A stretch of DNA of 64,000 nt, taken from the NCBI GenBank assembly GCA_020633205.1, contig JACKEB010000017.1, positions 62,001 to 126,000 of the forward strand, in the 5' to 3' direction. Positions 25,730 through 32,775 of this stretch are shown piece by piece. The notes under the pieces are model-generated. The model worked only from the letters and a program-made list of their open reading frames with translations, did not search any database and had not been told where the DNA came from. Every line of letters starts with the position of its first letter. The first letter of the stretch is position 1. Source of the stretch: Polyangiaceae bacterium. Its GTDB lineage: Bacteria > Myxococcota_A > Polyangia > Polyangiales > Polyangiaceae. Position numbers and translations under genes: made by a program.

Positions 25730-27247
25730 ATGGGTGAGTCCGCGAGAGTGGAGCTCCAGGTTGGGCACTTGTGCAACAACCGATGCGTGTTCTGCATTTC
25801 AGGGCATCTCACGCACCTGCGGCAAGCGCCCCTCATCGCGGACGAGCTGCTCAAGCAGCAGATTGATGGGGCTTACGCGAACGGCGCGCGGCACCTCACA
25901 TTTCTTGGCGGGGAACCAACGATTCAGCCCGGCTTCGTCGAACTCGTTCGCTACGCGGCAAAGCGTGGGTTTGAGCAGATCGTAGTCTTCTCGAACGGAT
26001 CCCGTCTGCACCGCGGAGATCTGCTTGAGCGCCTGTTGGATACAGGTGCGCACTTCGAGTTTCGCTTCTCTTTTCAGGGAGGTAACGCCGAGGCGCACGA
26101 GAGGACTACCAGGCGCAAAGGCTCTTTCGCTCAACTGGTCAGTTCCTTGGATGCCGTTCGGGCACAGCAGCAGGCTGCGACGGTCAATATGTGTGTGGTC
26201 CGTCAAAACTTTGAGTCCGTGACTGACTTCCCTGCCCTTTTGGTTCCGCGCGGAGTTACCCATCTGCACCTAGACATGATTCACCCGGATGACACGCCCG
26301 ACCCTCGACCGGCGGCGCTGGCGGACGTGATCCCCCGCTACGGGGAAGTCGCGCGAGCCTTGCGCGCGATGGCTAGTTCAATGCCCGACGATTTCCGCTT
26401 CAACATCGGGAATCTACCATTCTGCATCGCGCCAGAGCTCGCTCCGCACATTCATCACGGCGGTCAACCTACCCAGACGGCGACCGCAGCCGTCTCAGGC
26501 GAACCAGGGTTGAACGAAGCCTGGAACAAGTACGAGCACAAACAGAAGAACAAGCTCAAGCTGCCGTCGTGCGCAGAGTGCCAGTTCGACGTGCGGTGTT
26601 CTGGCATTTTCCCGCAGTACGCTGAACTCTACGGTACCGAAGAGTTGGTGCCGGTGCGCACGCCCGGCGCAGCAGCAACGCAGAGCTTCGAAGCGAGCCT
26701 CGCTGACTGTCTCTCCCAGCTGCCCCGGTGCAGGTTGCAAATGGTGACCGACGGTCAGGGTGCCTCGCGCCTCCTCGCTCGTCTGGGTGGAAGTGAAGTC
26801 TGGCTTGACCCCGGGGGGACCGGGCACGCTATCTCGGATCGTTTCTCGCTGAGCCTTCGACGCGGAGCGTTCGCAGACGCCAAGCTGGTGTGGGACGCGC
26901 TGTTGACTCACTTCCGTGCCCGAGTGATCTGCCCGTTGGGCGAAGACTGCACGGCCGAACTCGACCCGCCGCTTCAACGTGTGCTCGCTCGCCTACGAGC
27001 ACAGCCCCCCAGTGCGCCACTGACCTGGACGAACACGCTCGTGGAAAGCAGGTCGCAGCTCAAGCTCAGGTTCAGGGTAGGTCGATCCGGTGAAATCCAA
27101 GCTTTCTTCTCGACCCAAGGGCAGAAGCGGCGGGGTTACAGCGTCGTGAGCGAATTCGAACCAGAGTTGCTCGGTGCCGTGGGGCAAGCGCTTCGGCGCA
27201 TCTTTCAGCCCACGCTCCCACTAAGTGAGTCCCGAGCGGGCGAATAA
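25730..27247 (+). CDS. Radical SAM/SPASM-type protein
   Basis: The 505-residue enzyme starts with the radical SAM domain: C15-C19-C22 in LCNNRCVFCIS and FLGGEPTIQ. Auxiliary cysteines C281, C284 and C290 (CAECQFDVRC) match the SPASM/twitch position. The C-terminal ~170 residues hold two segments with the strand-rich pattern shared by the cluster, the second near 430-500 (LKLRFRV, then EIQAFFSTQ and a terminal helix). Its stop overlaps the convergent radical SAM gene by 27 bp. It has its own -10 box rather than being coupled to the gene before. Confidence 0.88.
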   Translation: MGESARVELQVGHLCNNRCVFCISGHLTHLRQAPLIADELLKQQIDGAYANGARHLTFLGGEPTIQPGFVELVRYAAKRGFEQIVVFSNGSRLHRGDLLERLLDTGAHFEFRFSFQGGNAEAHERTTRRKGSFAQLVSSLDAVRAQQQAATVNMCVVRQNFESVTDFPALLVPRGVTHLHLDMIHPDDTPDPRPAALADVIPRYGEVARALRAMASSMPDDFRFNIGNLPFCIAPELAPHIHHGGQPTQTATAAVSGEPGLNEAWNKYEHKQKNKLKLPSCAECQFDVRCSGIFPQYAELYGTEELVPVRTPGAAATQSFEASLADCLSQLPRCRLQMVTDGQGASRLLARLGGSEVWLDPGGTGHAISDRFSLSLRRGAFADAKLVWDALLTHFRARVICPLGEDCTAELDPPLQRVLARLRAQPPSAPLTWTNTLVESRSQLKLRFRVGRSGEIQAFFSTQGQKRRGYSVVSEFEPELLGAVGQALRRIFQPTLPLSESRAGE

Positions 27248-28318
27248 CGCATCCAGTGTCGCTCGCGGCACGTTGGACGGTGCCCAGCAGCGCGAACAAG
27301 GCGCGTGGGGTATTGCCTCACGGAACCGCTTGATGGCACCTCCAGCTAGAACGTCCGAGAGCTTCACGTCATGAACCGAACCCAAGCTGTATTCGTCCTT
27401 GATGATTGGAGCTTGGCTACACGGGTATATCTGCCCGCCCACGCCAATCGTGAGATCACTGCCCACCAGGGGGCAACCAAAGCGACTGACGAAGCGTTCG
27501 TTGTAGGCGCCACGTGAGTAGGCTTCGAACTCTGCCAGGAGCGTTTCATCCACTTCTTCCGCGGACCACCTCTCGATGGGAACTCTGCGGGAGAGCAACG
27601 GAAGCGGCACGGGGAACACCAAGAAGTCAGTGTCGGGCGACTCCTCACGGACCTGGCGAGCCGCCGCCGGAGCAGCCTCTAGGTAGAAGTTCCGGACTTG
27701 GGAGGGGGGGAGGAAGTGCTCTGCTGGGCTCCCGGTGAAGTTATCGCCTGCTAGCACGGCCACCCACGCCGTGAGCCGAAACTGCTTCATCCGATCCCAG
27801 ACCGTGCCAACCGTCTCGACCGTTTGGCGAGAAACCACCGTGCTGACGGATGCCTCGACTTCCGGCAGCGCAAGTTTCACCGACTCGGCGAAGCGCACGA
27901 GATCCAGCGTGGTGCCGAGGCGACCCCGCACCCGGTCGTTCACATTGCCCCGGCCAGAGTCGATAGAGTAGACGACACGAGTTGCGCCGTGCTGAAGAGC
28001 TTCAACATATCGCGCGTGATCCCCAGGGATCCCACCGGTGAAGACGGCGCTGTCTACCCCGCCCCGTTTCAGAACTTCCAGCACCGGGCCGAGGTGCTTG
28101 AAGAGTAGCGGCTCACCGCCAACGAAGATCACCTGCCGAAACCGCAGGGATACGAGCTGCTCGGCAGTTGCGACCGCTAGCCTACGATCGAGTTCTCGCG
28201 TCTCTCGCTGCGAAGCGATATCGCAATAGACGCAGCGACTAGGGCACGCAGAATTGATGACCCAGATGGCCCGTTCTGGAGCGGAGCTGGCGGAACCCGG
28301 GTCACCCATTGCAGGCAT
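27221..28318 (-). CDS. Radical SAM/SPASM protein
   Basis: The 365-residue protein has C25-C29-C32 (ACPSRCVYCD), VGGEPLLF, and a C-terminal SPASM-like pattern: RFGCPLVG, then GGQIYPCSQ, then PCSRCWAP. SPASM domains hold one or two extra Fe-S clusters and are typical of enzymes acting on peptides and proteins. The frame is open to 28510, but ATG 28318 (or 28309) just precedes the conserved region and avoids the neighbour that ends at 28372. It is the only radical SAM gene on the minus strand here and marks the end of the cluster. Confidence 0.86.
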   Translation of the reverse strand: MPAMGDPGSASSAPERAIWVINSACPSRCVYCDIASQRETRELDRRLAVATAEQLVSLRFRQVIFVGGEPLLFKHLGPVLEVLKRGGVDSAVFTGGIPGDHARYVEALQHGATRVVYSIDSGRGNVNDRVRGRLGTTLDLVRFAESVKLALPEVEASVSTVVSRQTVETVGTVWDRMKQFRLTAWVAVLAGDNFTGSPAEHFLPPSQVRNFYLEAAPAAARQVREESPDTDFLVFPVPLPLLSRRVPIERWSAEEVDETLLAEFEAYSRGAYNERFVSRFGCPLVGSDLTIGVGGQIYPCSQAPIIKDEYSLGSVHDVKLSDVLAGGAIKRFREAIPHAPCSRCWAPSNVPRATLDALFARSGLT

Positions 28319-28371
28319 TGTGGACAGCACGCCACAACGGGTCAAACCGAATTGGTCGACGCGGCGCGGGG

Positions 28372-29283
28372 CTATCGTCCTTCTGAGTCGCGGCGCTCGC
28401 GCTTTCGGGGTGGCTCCGGTGCAGGCATGCTCGGCAGCGGGGCGCGCTGACACTTCGGGCTGTCCAGGACAATGGTCACACCTTGATTGCTCGGCACGAG
28501 CGAATTCCACACCCGAGTGACGCTCTCCTGGCCGGTGAAGACATCGACGTGCTTGCCAACGACCTTGGTTCCACGGTCCTGCACGATGAAGCAGCCGTCG
28601 TGGCGCGTGCCCTGGTCGTCGACCGGCATGCCATCGTATTCGGGGATGTACACGCTAGTGCCAAACGGAAGGACACCGGTATCAGCTGCGATCGACAAGA
28701 GTGGACTGATGGGGCCACCCGTCGCACCGCGCCCCCAAGGGAACTTCTCCGGACTCAGCGCGTCGAAGCAGATCTTCTGCTTGGTCTTCGCGCAAACGGG
28801 CGCGCACTCACAGTCACGCCGGCTAAAGCTAACCGTCTGCCCACTGAGCAGCGTTCCACTCCCCTGGACACACAGTCGCTCGAAGAAATCCTGGGGCACG
28901 GACTTGATCGTCTTGCACTGGGCGTCCTTCAAGCCGACATTGGCGCCCTTATAGTCTGCTTCCGCGGGGAAATCATAGTAGGTATTGCGAAACTTGCCTA
29001 GCACCTTGCCCTTGAGGCGACGCACGTCCACGGGGTCTCCGGGTTCGCGCTGCGGCGGCTCTCCCAACGTGCGAGCGCTCACCGGTAAGGGCGGCGGCGC
29101 ACTCGTGGAGCGGGTCGTCGGCTCCGGCGGGGCACCCCCACCGAAATCATCCGAGGCGACCAGGGGTTCGTCCATCCACGCATTACCAGCCGTAGCGCAA
29201 GCGCTCACGCCTAGAACCACCAACATCAACGCGCCGTTGACGGCGTTCCGCTGCCGAGTTGGCTGCTGCCTCACGGGGTTCAT
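28372..29283 (-). CDS. 3D-domain lipoprotein (cell-wall enzyme-like)
   Basis: The 303-residue product has a lipoprotein signal (lipobox VSAC near residue 29) and a Pro-rich linker. The C-terminal half contains the 3D domain: SIAADTGVLPFGTSVYIPE followed by VQDRGTKVVGKHVDVFTG. The three Asp residues form the active site in MltA-type lytic transglycosylases and resuscitation-promoting factors. A Cys-rich insert (CECAPVCAK) precedes it. It should act on peptidoglycan in the periplasm. ATG 29283 overlaps the stop of the truncated haemoglobin gene (ATGA), so the two are translated together. Confidence 0.85.
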   Translation of the reverse strand: MNPVRQQPTRQRNAVNGALMLVVLGVSACATAGNAWMDEPLVASDDFGGGAPPEPTTRSTSAPPPLPVSARTLGEPPQREPGDPVDVRRLKGKVLGKFRNTYYDFPAEADYKGANVGLKDAQCKTIKSVPQDFFERLCVQGSGTLLSGQTVSFSRRDCECAPVCAKTKQKICFDALSPEKFPWGRGATGGPISPLLSIAADTGVLPFGTSVYIPEYDGMPVDDQGTRHDGCFIVQDRGTKVVGKHVDVFTGQESVTRVWNSLVPSNQGVTIVLDSPKCQRAPLPSMPAPEPPRKRERRDSEGR

Positions 29284-29702
29284 TCCTTGCCTCGTTCTTG
29301 AACGCGCTTCATCGCATCCACCGGATCGCATCGACCCCCACTGTCGCGGGTGACCATCGCTCGCAACCCCTCGGTGTGGGCGAGCCAATGCTCCCGTACC
29401 GCCGGAGAGACATCGTGGGCCTCGAGTACCTCTTCGAGGATGCGAAGGCGGCGCATGAACTGCCCCCCCATGATCGGATGGGCAGCGTGCGCCTGCGCGA
29501 TGGGTCGTCCACTATAGGTCACCGGACCGCCCAAATGCTCGGCGGCGAATTCGTATTCCTTGGCCTTCAAGCGCTCGCGGCTCGCGCGCTGAAAGAAGAA
29601 CCCGATCATCACGTCGTCAAAGACTCGATCGACGAACTCGTCGATGATCGTGCGCAGCTCTCGCTCGCCTCCCAATTGCTCGAACAGACTCGGATTATCC
29701 AT
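29280..29702 (-). CDS. Truncated haemoglobin
   Basis: The 140-residue protein fits the truncated haemoglobin family: NPSLFEQLGGERELRTIIDE at the N-terminus, FFFQRASRERLKAKEYEFAA, GGPVTYSGRPI, and AHPIMGGQFMRRLRILEEVL carrying a candidate proximal His. These small heme proteins bind O2, NO or CO and often protect against nitrosative stress. The frame is open upstream to 29828, but ATG 29702 directly precedes the globin homology. The gene is coupled to the 3D-domain lipoprotein behind it. Confidence 0.82.
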   Translation of the reverse strand: MDNPSLFEQLGGERELRTIIDEFVDRVFDDVMIGFFFQRASRERLKAKEYEFAAEHLGGPVTYSGRPIAQAHAAHPIMGGQFMRRLRILEEVLEAHDVSPAVREHWLAHTEGLRAMVTRDSGGRCDPVDAMKRVQERGKE

Positions 29703-29977
29703 CGCTGCATGCCGGAGTGTGATTGGCGTCGCTTGAGTTCTAGCACTGTTCCAATCGGCTTCGGATGGGGTGGACCATCCGCCAAGAAGCTTCAAACGGC
29801 CAAGAAATCGACCGCGCCGAAGCGCCACAGCCAGGCGCCGGTCGCAGGTTTTGTGGGCACCACTGGTCGGGATGCGCTAGGGCTCCTCCCGCCGGGGACA
29901 AAGAACCCTGAAGTTCTGCGGAGATCCCACGTCAAACCAAGCGCCTGAGCGGCTTGGCCCACGCTCCGCTCGCCCCA

Positions 29978-29983
29978 TAACCT
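29978..29983 (+). promoter_or_regulatory. Candidate -10 box TAACCT
   Basis: TAACCT ends only 4 nt before ATG 29988. This is tight, but compatible with initiation at or next to the start codon. Confidence 0.4.
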
Positions 29984-29987
29984 GCCG

Positions 29988-30824
29988 ATGTCCTCACGCT
30001 TCGCTCGCTACTCTTCTATTGTCGCCGTCGCGCTCTTCGCGCTGGCGACGTTCGCCACGCTCGCGCGCGCAGCGGAAGATGACGCCGAGACCCCCGCTGA
30101 AGCGCCCGCAGAAGCGAAGGCGCCGCGCGCGAAGTCAAAGGTCGACACTGCCAAGCGCAAGCAGTGGGAGAAAGACCGCGCAGCGTTCAAGAAGAAGCTC
30201 AAGGCCTGGAAGAACGCCAAGAAGTATCGCGGCTGTCGTTACCAGTCTCCGCAGAAGTTCCTGGTGCGATCGAGCTTCATCAAGAACAACCAGGTGCAAC
30301 CCAAGGCTCACAATCGCGCGGTACGTTACCGAGCGGAAAATTACGGCTACATCCCTGGATTCAACCTGGAGAAGTACGCCGGCGCGTCGGTCGGCGAGCA
30401 AGTCACCGGCATGCGCTTTATGGGTCTCCCCATCCAGATCCACGAGCGTCTGGAACCGGCGCTGATCTGCGTGGAGAAACGCATCCAGAAGGAATGCAAG
30501 GGCGACGACGAAAAGTACACGGCGAAGGGCATCGGAGGCCTGCGCGTCGGCAACACGTATCGCGGCGGCGAGATCTCCAACCACCTGTTTGGCATCGCCA
30601 TCGACATTGATACGGGGCGCAACCCCTGTTGCGGCTGCGTCGACCCTTGGCCGGATCATCCGCTGTGCAAAAAGCCAGCGAAGTCCATCTACGAGCGTAC
30701 CGCGCTGACCAAGTGCTGGATCAATTCCTTCGAGAAGTACGGCTTCTACTGGCTTGGGCGGGACAAGCTCCAGGACACCATGCACTTCGAGTTCTTGGGC
30801 GACCCAGACAAGATCCTCCCGTAG
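29988..30824 (+). CDS. M15-family D-Ala-D-Ala/L-Ala-D-Glu-type peptidase
   Basis: The 278-residue protein has a signal peptide (cleavage near LARAAED), an Ala/Glu-rich linker, a basic stretch and then an M15 zinc-peptidase domain. The metal-binding motifs are SNHLFGIAIDID (SxHxxGxAxD) and MHFEF (HxxF type), with Cys-rich GRNPCCGCVDPW between them, probably disulfide-bonded. These enzymes cut peptidoglycan stems. It is exported to the periplasm. A -10 box precedes the ATG closely. Confidence 0.87.
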   Translation: MSSRFARYSSIVAVALFALATFATLARAAEDDAETPAEAPAEAKAPRAKSKVDTAKRKQWEKDRAAFKKKLKAWKNAKKYRGCRYQSPQKFLVRSSFIKNNQVQPKAHNRAVRYRAENYGYIPGFNLEKYAGASVGEQVTGMRFMGLPIQIHERLEPALICVEKRIQKECKGDDEKYTAKGIGGLRVGNTYRGGEISNHLFGIAIDIDTGRNPCCGCVDPWPDHPLCKKPAKSIYERTALTKCWINSFEKYGFYWLGRDKLQDTMHFEFLGDPDKILP

Positions 30825-30850
30825 CAGAGTAATCTCGAACGCAGAGGGAG

Positions 30851-31855
30851 CTAGCGCAGGCGCTCGCGGCTCTCGATATCAGCGGACGTGCAATCCGTTG
30901 GGGCGTTGAGCGGATTGCAGCGAGCGGGGGTGCCGCCGGGGATCTCCATCACGTAATCGACGCCGTCGACCTTCACCGGAAAGTCCGTGCTGATGATCTG
31001 CGCTCCGCTCTTGAGCGCGCTCTCGAACTCCGCTGGGTCCTGCGCCGCGTCCAAGCCGCCATCCCGAGTCCGCACGATGAAGCCGTCCTTCACCGCCTGC
31101 TGAATCTCGCTGAAGTCACTCAGCGCTCCGTTCAAGATACGCACGGCTTCGATGTCTTCTCCAGGTTGGCTCTCCGCGAACATCAGTCGACCCGCGGTGG
31201 TGGTGAAGTCGCGGGAGTACGCGCGAGCGAAGTCAGCCCGATCGTTGATGAAGAACAGGACCTTGCCGCGCGCTCTCGCGAGCGTGGGCCAGCCATTGGT
31301 CGTCACCCCTTCGCGTAGCGTTGGAGCTTCCCCCTGGACATCATCGGGAGTGATGATGCGCTCTCTTGGAAACGCCTTGAGGATCTCGCCTTCGAACTGC
31401 TCGAAGAAGGCCTCTCCGAGCCAACTCGGGAACTGCCCTTTGGGCTCGATCTGAATGAAGATCGGCACGTGCCCCGGGTGCTCGCTCGACCACTTCTCGA
31501 TGCTGCGCAGGCAGTCCACAAAGAGCCGGCAGTGGGTTCCCTCATCCACGATCAGGATGTGAAAGACCTCGATCGTCTCGCTGGCCTGGATGTAGTTCGT
31601 ATCGAGCTCGAACTTGCGCACGCCTTGCTCTTCGAGCTGCATGTCGAGGGGCGCGAACGTATAGTCGAGCTCCGGCACGGGCGCCGGGTCCTGAGCGATG
31701 TGGTAACTGTTGTGTGTACCCTTGAGCTGCACCTGGTTCATCCGCAGCTCGTTGTCGCGCGGATACGGCGAGCGAGTCGGGCCCGGGCTATCTTCGCCGC
31801 AGCCAGCCATCGCCAACGCCAACATCCCCAGCACGCTGGCCCCAAACAGCTTCAC
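30851..31855 (-). CDS. Phosphoinositide phospholipase C-like lipoprotein
   Basis: The 334-residue product has a lipoprotein signal (lipobox AMAGC, Cys 19). The core resembles the calcium-dependent PI-PLC family (PF16670): VQLKGTHNSYHIAQD contains the catalytic His, KFELDTNYI the metal-binding region, FIQIEPKGQ a second catalytic strand, and IISTDFPVK the C-terminal strand. It should cleave phosphodiester headgroups outside the cytoplasmic membrane; the true substrate is unknown. The GTG start is preceded by a TACTTT box at 6 nt and a possible TTGGTT -35 element at 17 bp. Confidence 0.85.
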   Translation of the reverse strand: MKLFGASVLGMLALAMAGCGEDSPGPTRSPYPRDNELRMNQVQLKGTHNSYHIAQDPAPVPELDYTFAPLDMQLEEQGVRKFELDTNYIQASETIEVFHILIVDEGTHCRLFVDCLRSIEKWSSEHPGHVPIFIQIEPKGQFPSWLGEAFFEQFEGEILKAFPRERIITPDDVQGEAPTLREGVTTNGWPTLARARGKVLFFINDRADFARAYSRDFTTTAGRLMFAESQPGEDIEAVRILNGALSDFSEIQQAVKDGFIVRTRDGGLDAAQDPAEFESALKSGAQIISTDFPVKVDGVDYVMEIPGGTPARCNPLNAPTDCTSADIESRERLR

Positions 31856-31861
31856 CGCATG

Positions 31862-31867
31862 AAAGTA
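31862..31867 (-). promoter_or_regulatory. Candidate promoter: -10 TACTTT, -35 TTGGTT
   Basis: On the minus strand TACTTT ends 6 nt before GTG 31855. TTGGTT lies upstream with a 17-bp spacer. This is the most complete sigma70-type promoter in the window. Confidence 0.6.
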
Positions 31868-31904
31868 GCGGTTTCACGTCCGTCAACCAAGCGTTACTTG
31901 GATG

Positions 31905-32729
31905 TCACAGGTTCACCGGGTCTTCCTCGAGCAGATCTGCCAGCAGGTCGAGTAACTCCTGATGCACCAAACCGTTGGTACCCAGCACATGCCCTCGCTC
32001 GAGGCGCGCTGGTCCGCCGTCCAGCGCCGTGAGTCGGCCCCCCGCGGCCAGCGTGATCGCCGCTGCCGCCGCCAGGTCCCATACGTGGACCCGGCGCTCC
32101 CAGTAGCCATCATAGGTTCCGTCAGCCACGAAGCAGAGGTCCATCGCCGCCGAGCCGCAGCGCCGCACCGCGAGGGCGCGCTTCTTGATGCGCTCGAAGC
32201 TCTCGAAGTTGTTGTACGGCGCCCGGTCTCTTTCCGGAGGGAAACCAGTTGCCAACAGCGCCTCCGCCAGCACCGACGTGCGGCTCACCTGCACCGTCTC
32301 CCCGTTCCGCTTCGCACCACCACCCTTGTAGCCACTCCAGGTCGTGCGAATGGTGGGTGAGACGACAGCTCCACAGAGCGGCTCGTCGCCGTACATCAGC
32401 CCGATGCTGACGCACCAAATCGGGTGCCCGTGGGCGAAGTTCGTCGTGCCATCGATGGGGTCGCATACCCACTGTGGGGCAGCTGCGTTGGCGGCTCCCG
32501 TGAGCCCGCTCTCTTCAGCCAAGACCGCATAGGGCGCTAGTTCACCGAGGCGCTTCAGGATCAACTGCTCGCTTTTCACGTCCCACTCGGTGACGAGATC
32601 TTTGGGCCGCTTCTTGCTGATCTCTGGCTGCGTTCGCCAGGCGCCGAGCACCAGATCCGCTGCTTCCGCGGCAACTTGCGTCGCAATGGCGCAGAGCTCC
32701 GCGAGTTCGGTCGTGGAAGGGGAAGCCAT
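31905..32729 (-). CDS. Inositol monophosphatase family protein
   Basis: The 274-residue protein carries the motifs of the Mg-dependent inositol monophosphatase family: EWDVKSEQLI, LAEESGLTG, WVCDPIDGTTNFAHG and HVWDLAAAAAI. It hydrolyses a small phosphate ester (inositol-1-phosphate, histidinol phosphate and PAP are possible) in the cytoplasm. The frame runs upstream to 32918, antisense to the next gene, so ATG 32729 is preferred; it gives a product of the usual family length. Confidence 0.92.
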   Translation of the reverse strand: MASPSTTELAELCAIATQVAAEAADLVLGAWRTQPEISKKRPKDLVTEWDVKSEQLILKRLGELAPYAVLAEESGLTGAANAAAPQWVCDPIDGTTNFAHGHPIWCVSIGLMYGDEPLCGAVVSPTIRTTWSGYKGGGAKRNGETVQVSRTSVLAEALLATGFPPERDRAPYNNFESFERIKKRALAVRRCGSAAMDLCFVADGTYDGYWERRVHVWDLAAAAAITLAAGGRLTALDGGPARLERGHVLGTNGLVHQELLDLLADLLEEDPVNL

Positions 32730-32775
32730 GGGCGGGGTGTTAGCACGTTTCGGCGCGGCGAAAGTTCGACTATCG

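Larger units (their letters stand above)
11805..28318. other. Radical SAM gene cluster (candidate biosynthetic locus)
   Basis: This 16.5-kb region holds six radical SAM genes with seven radical SAM domains (11805, 15253, 19591 with two domains, 22416, 23798, 27221 on the minus strand; plus 25730, making the total seven genes and eight domains), a DUF483-like gene, a flavin-halogenase-like gene and two very small ORFs. Counting all entries: genes at 11805, 15253, 19591, 22416, 23798, 25730 and 27221. Several proteins share a roughly 70-residue accessory module. One unrelated-looking Ser/Gly-rich lipoprotein (13424-13915) sits inside. The corrected totals of seven genes and eight domains are the ones to use. 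Confidence 0.75.

Noticed and set aside
29259..29948. 229-residue plus-strand frame opposite the truncated haemoglobin
   Set aside because: The minus strand has the conserved globin pattern; the plus frame has none.
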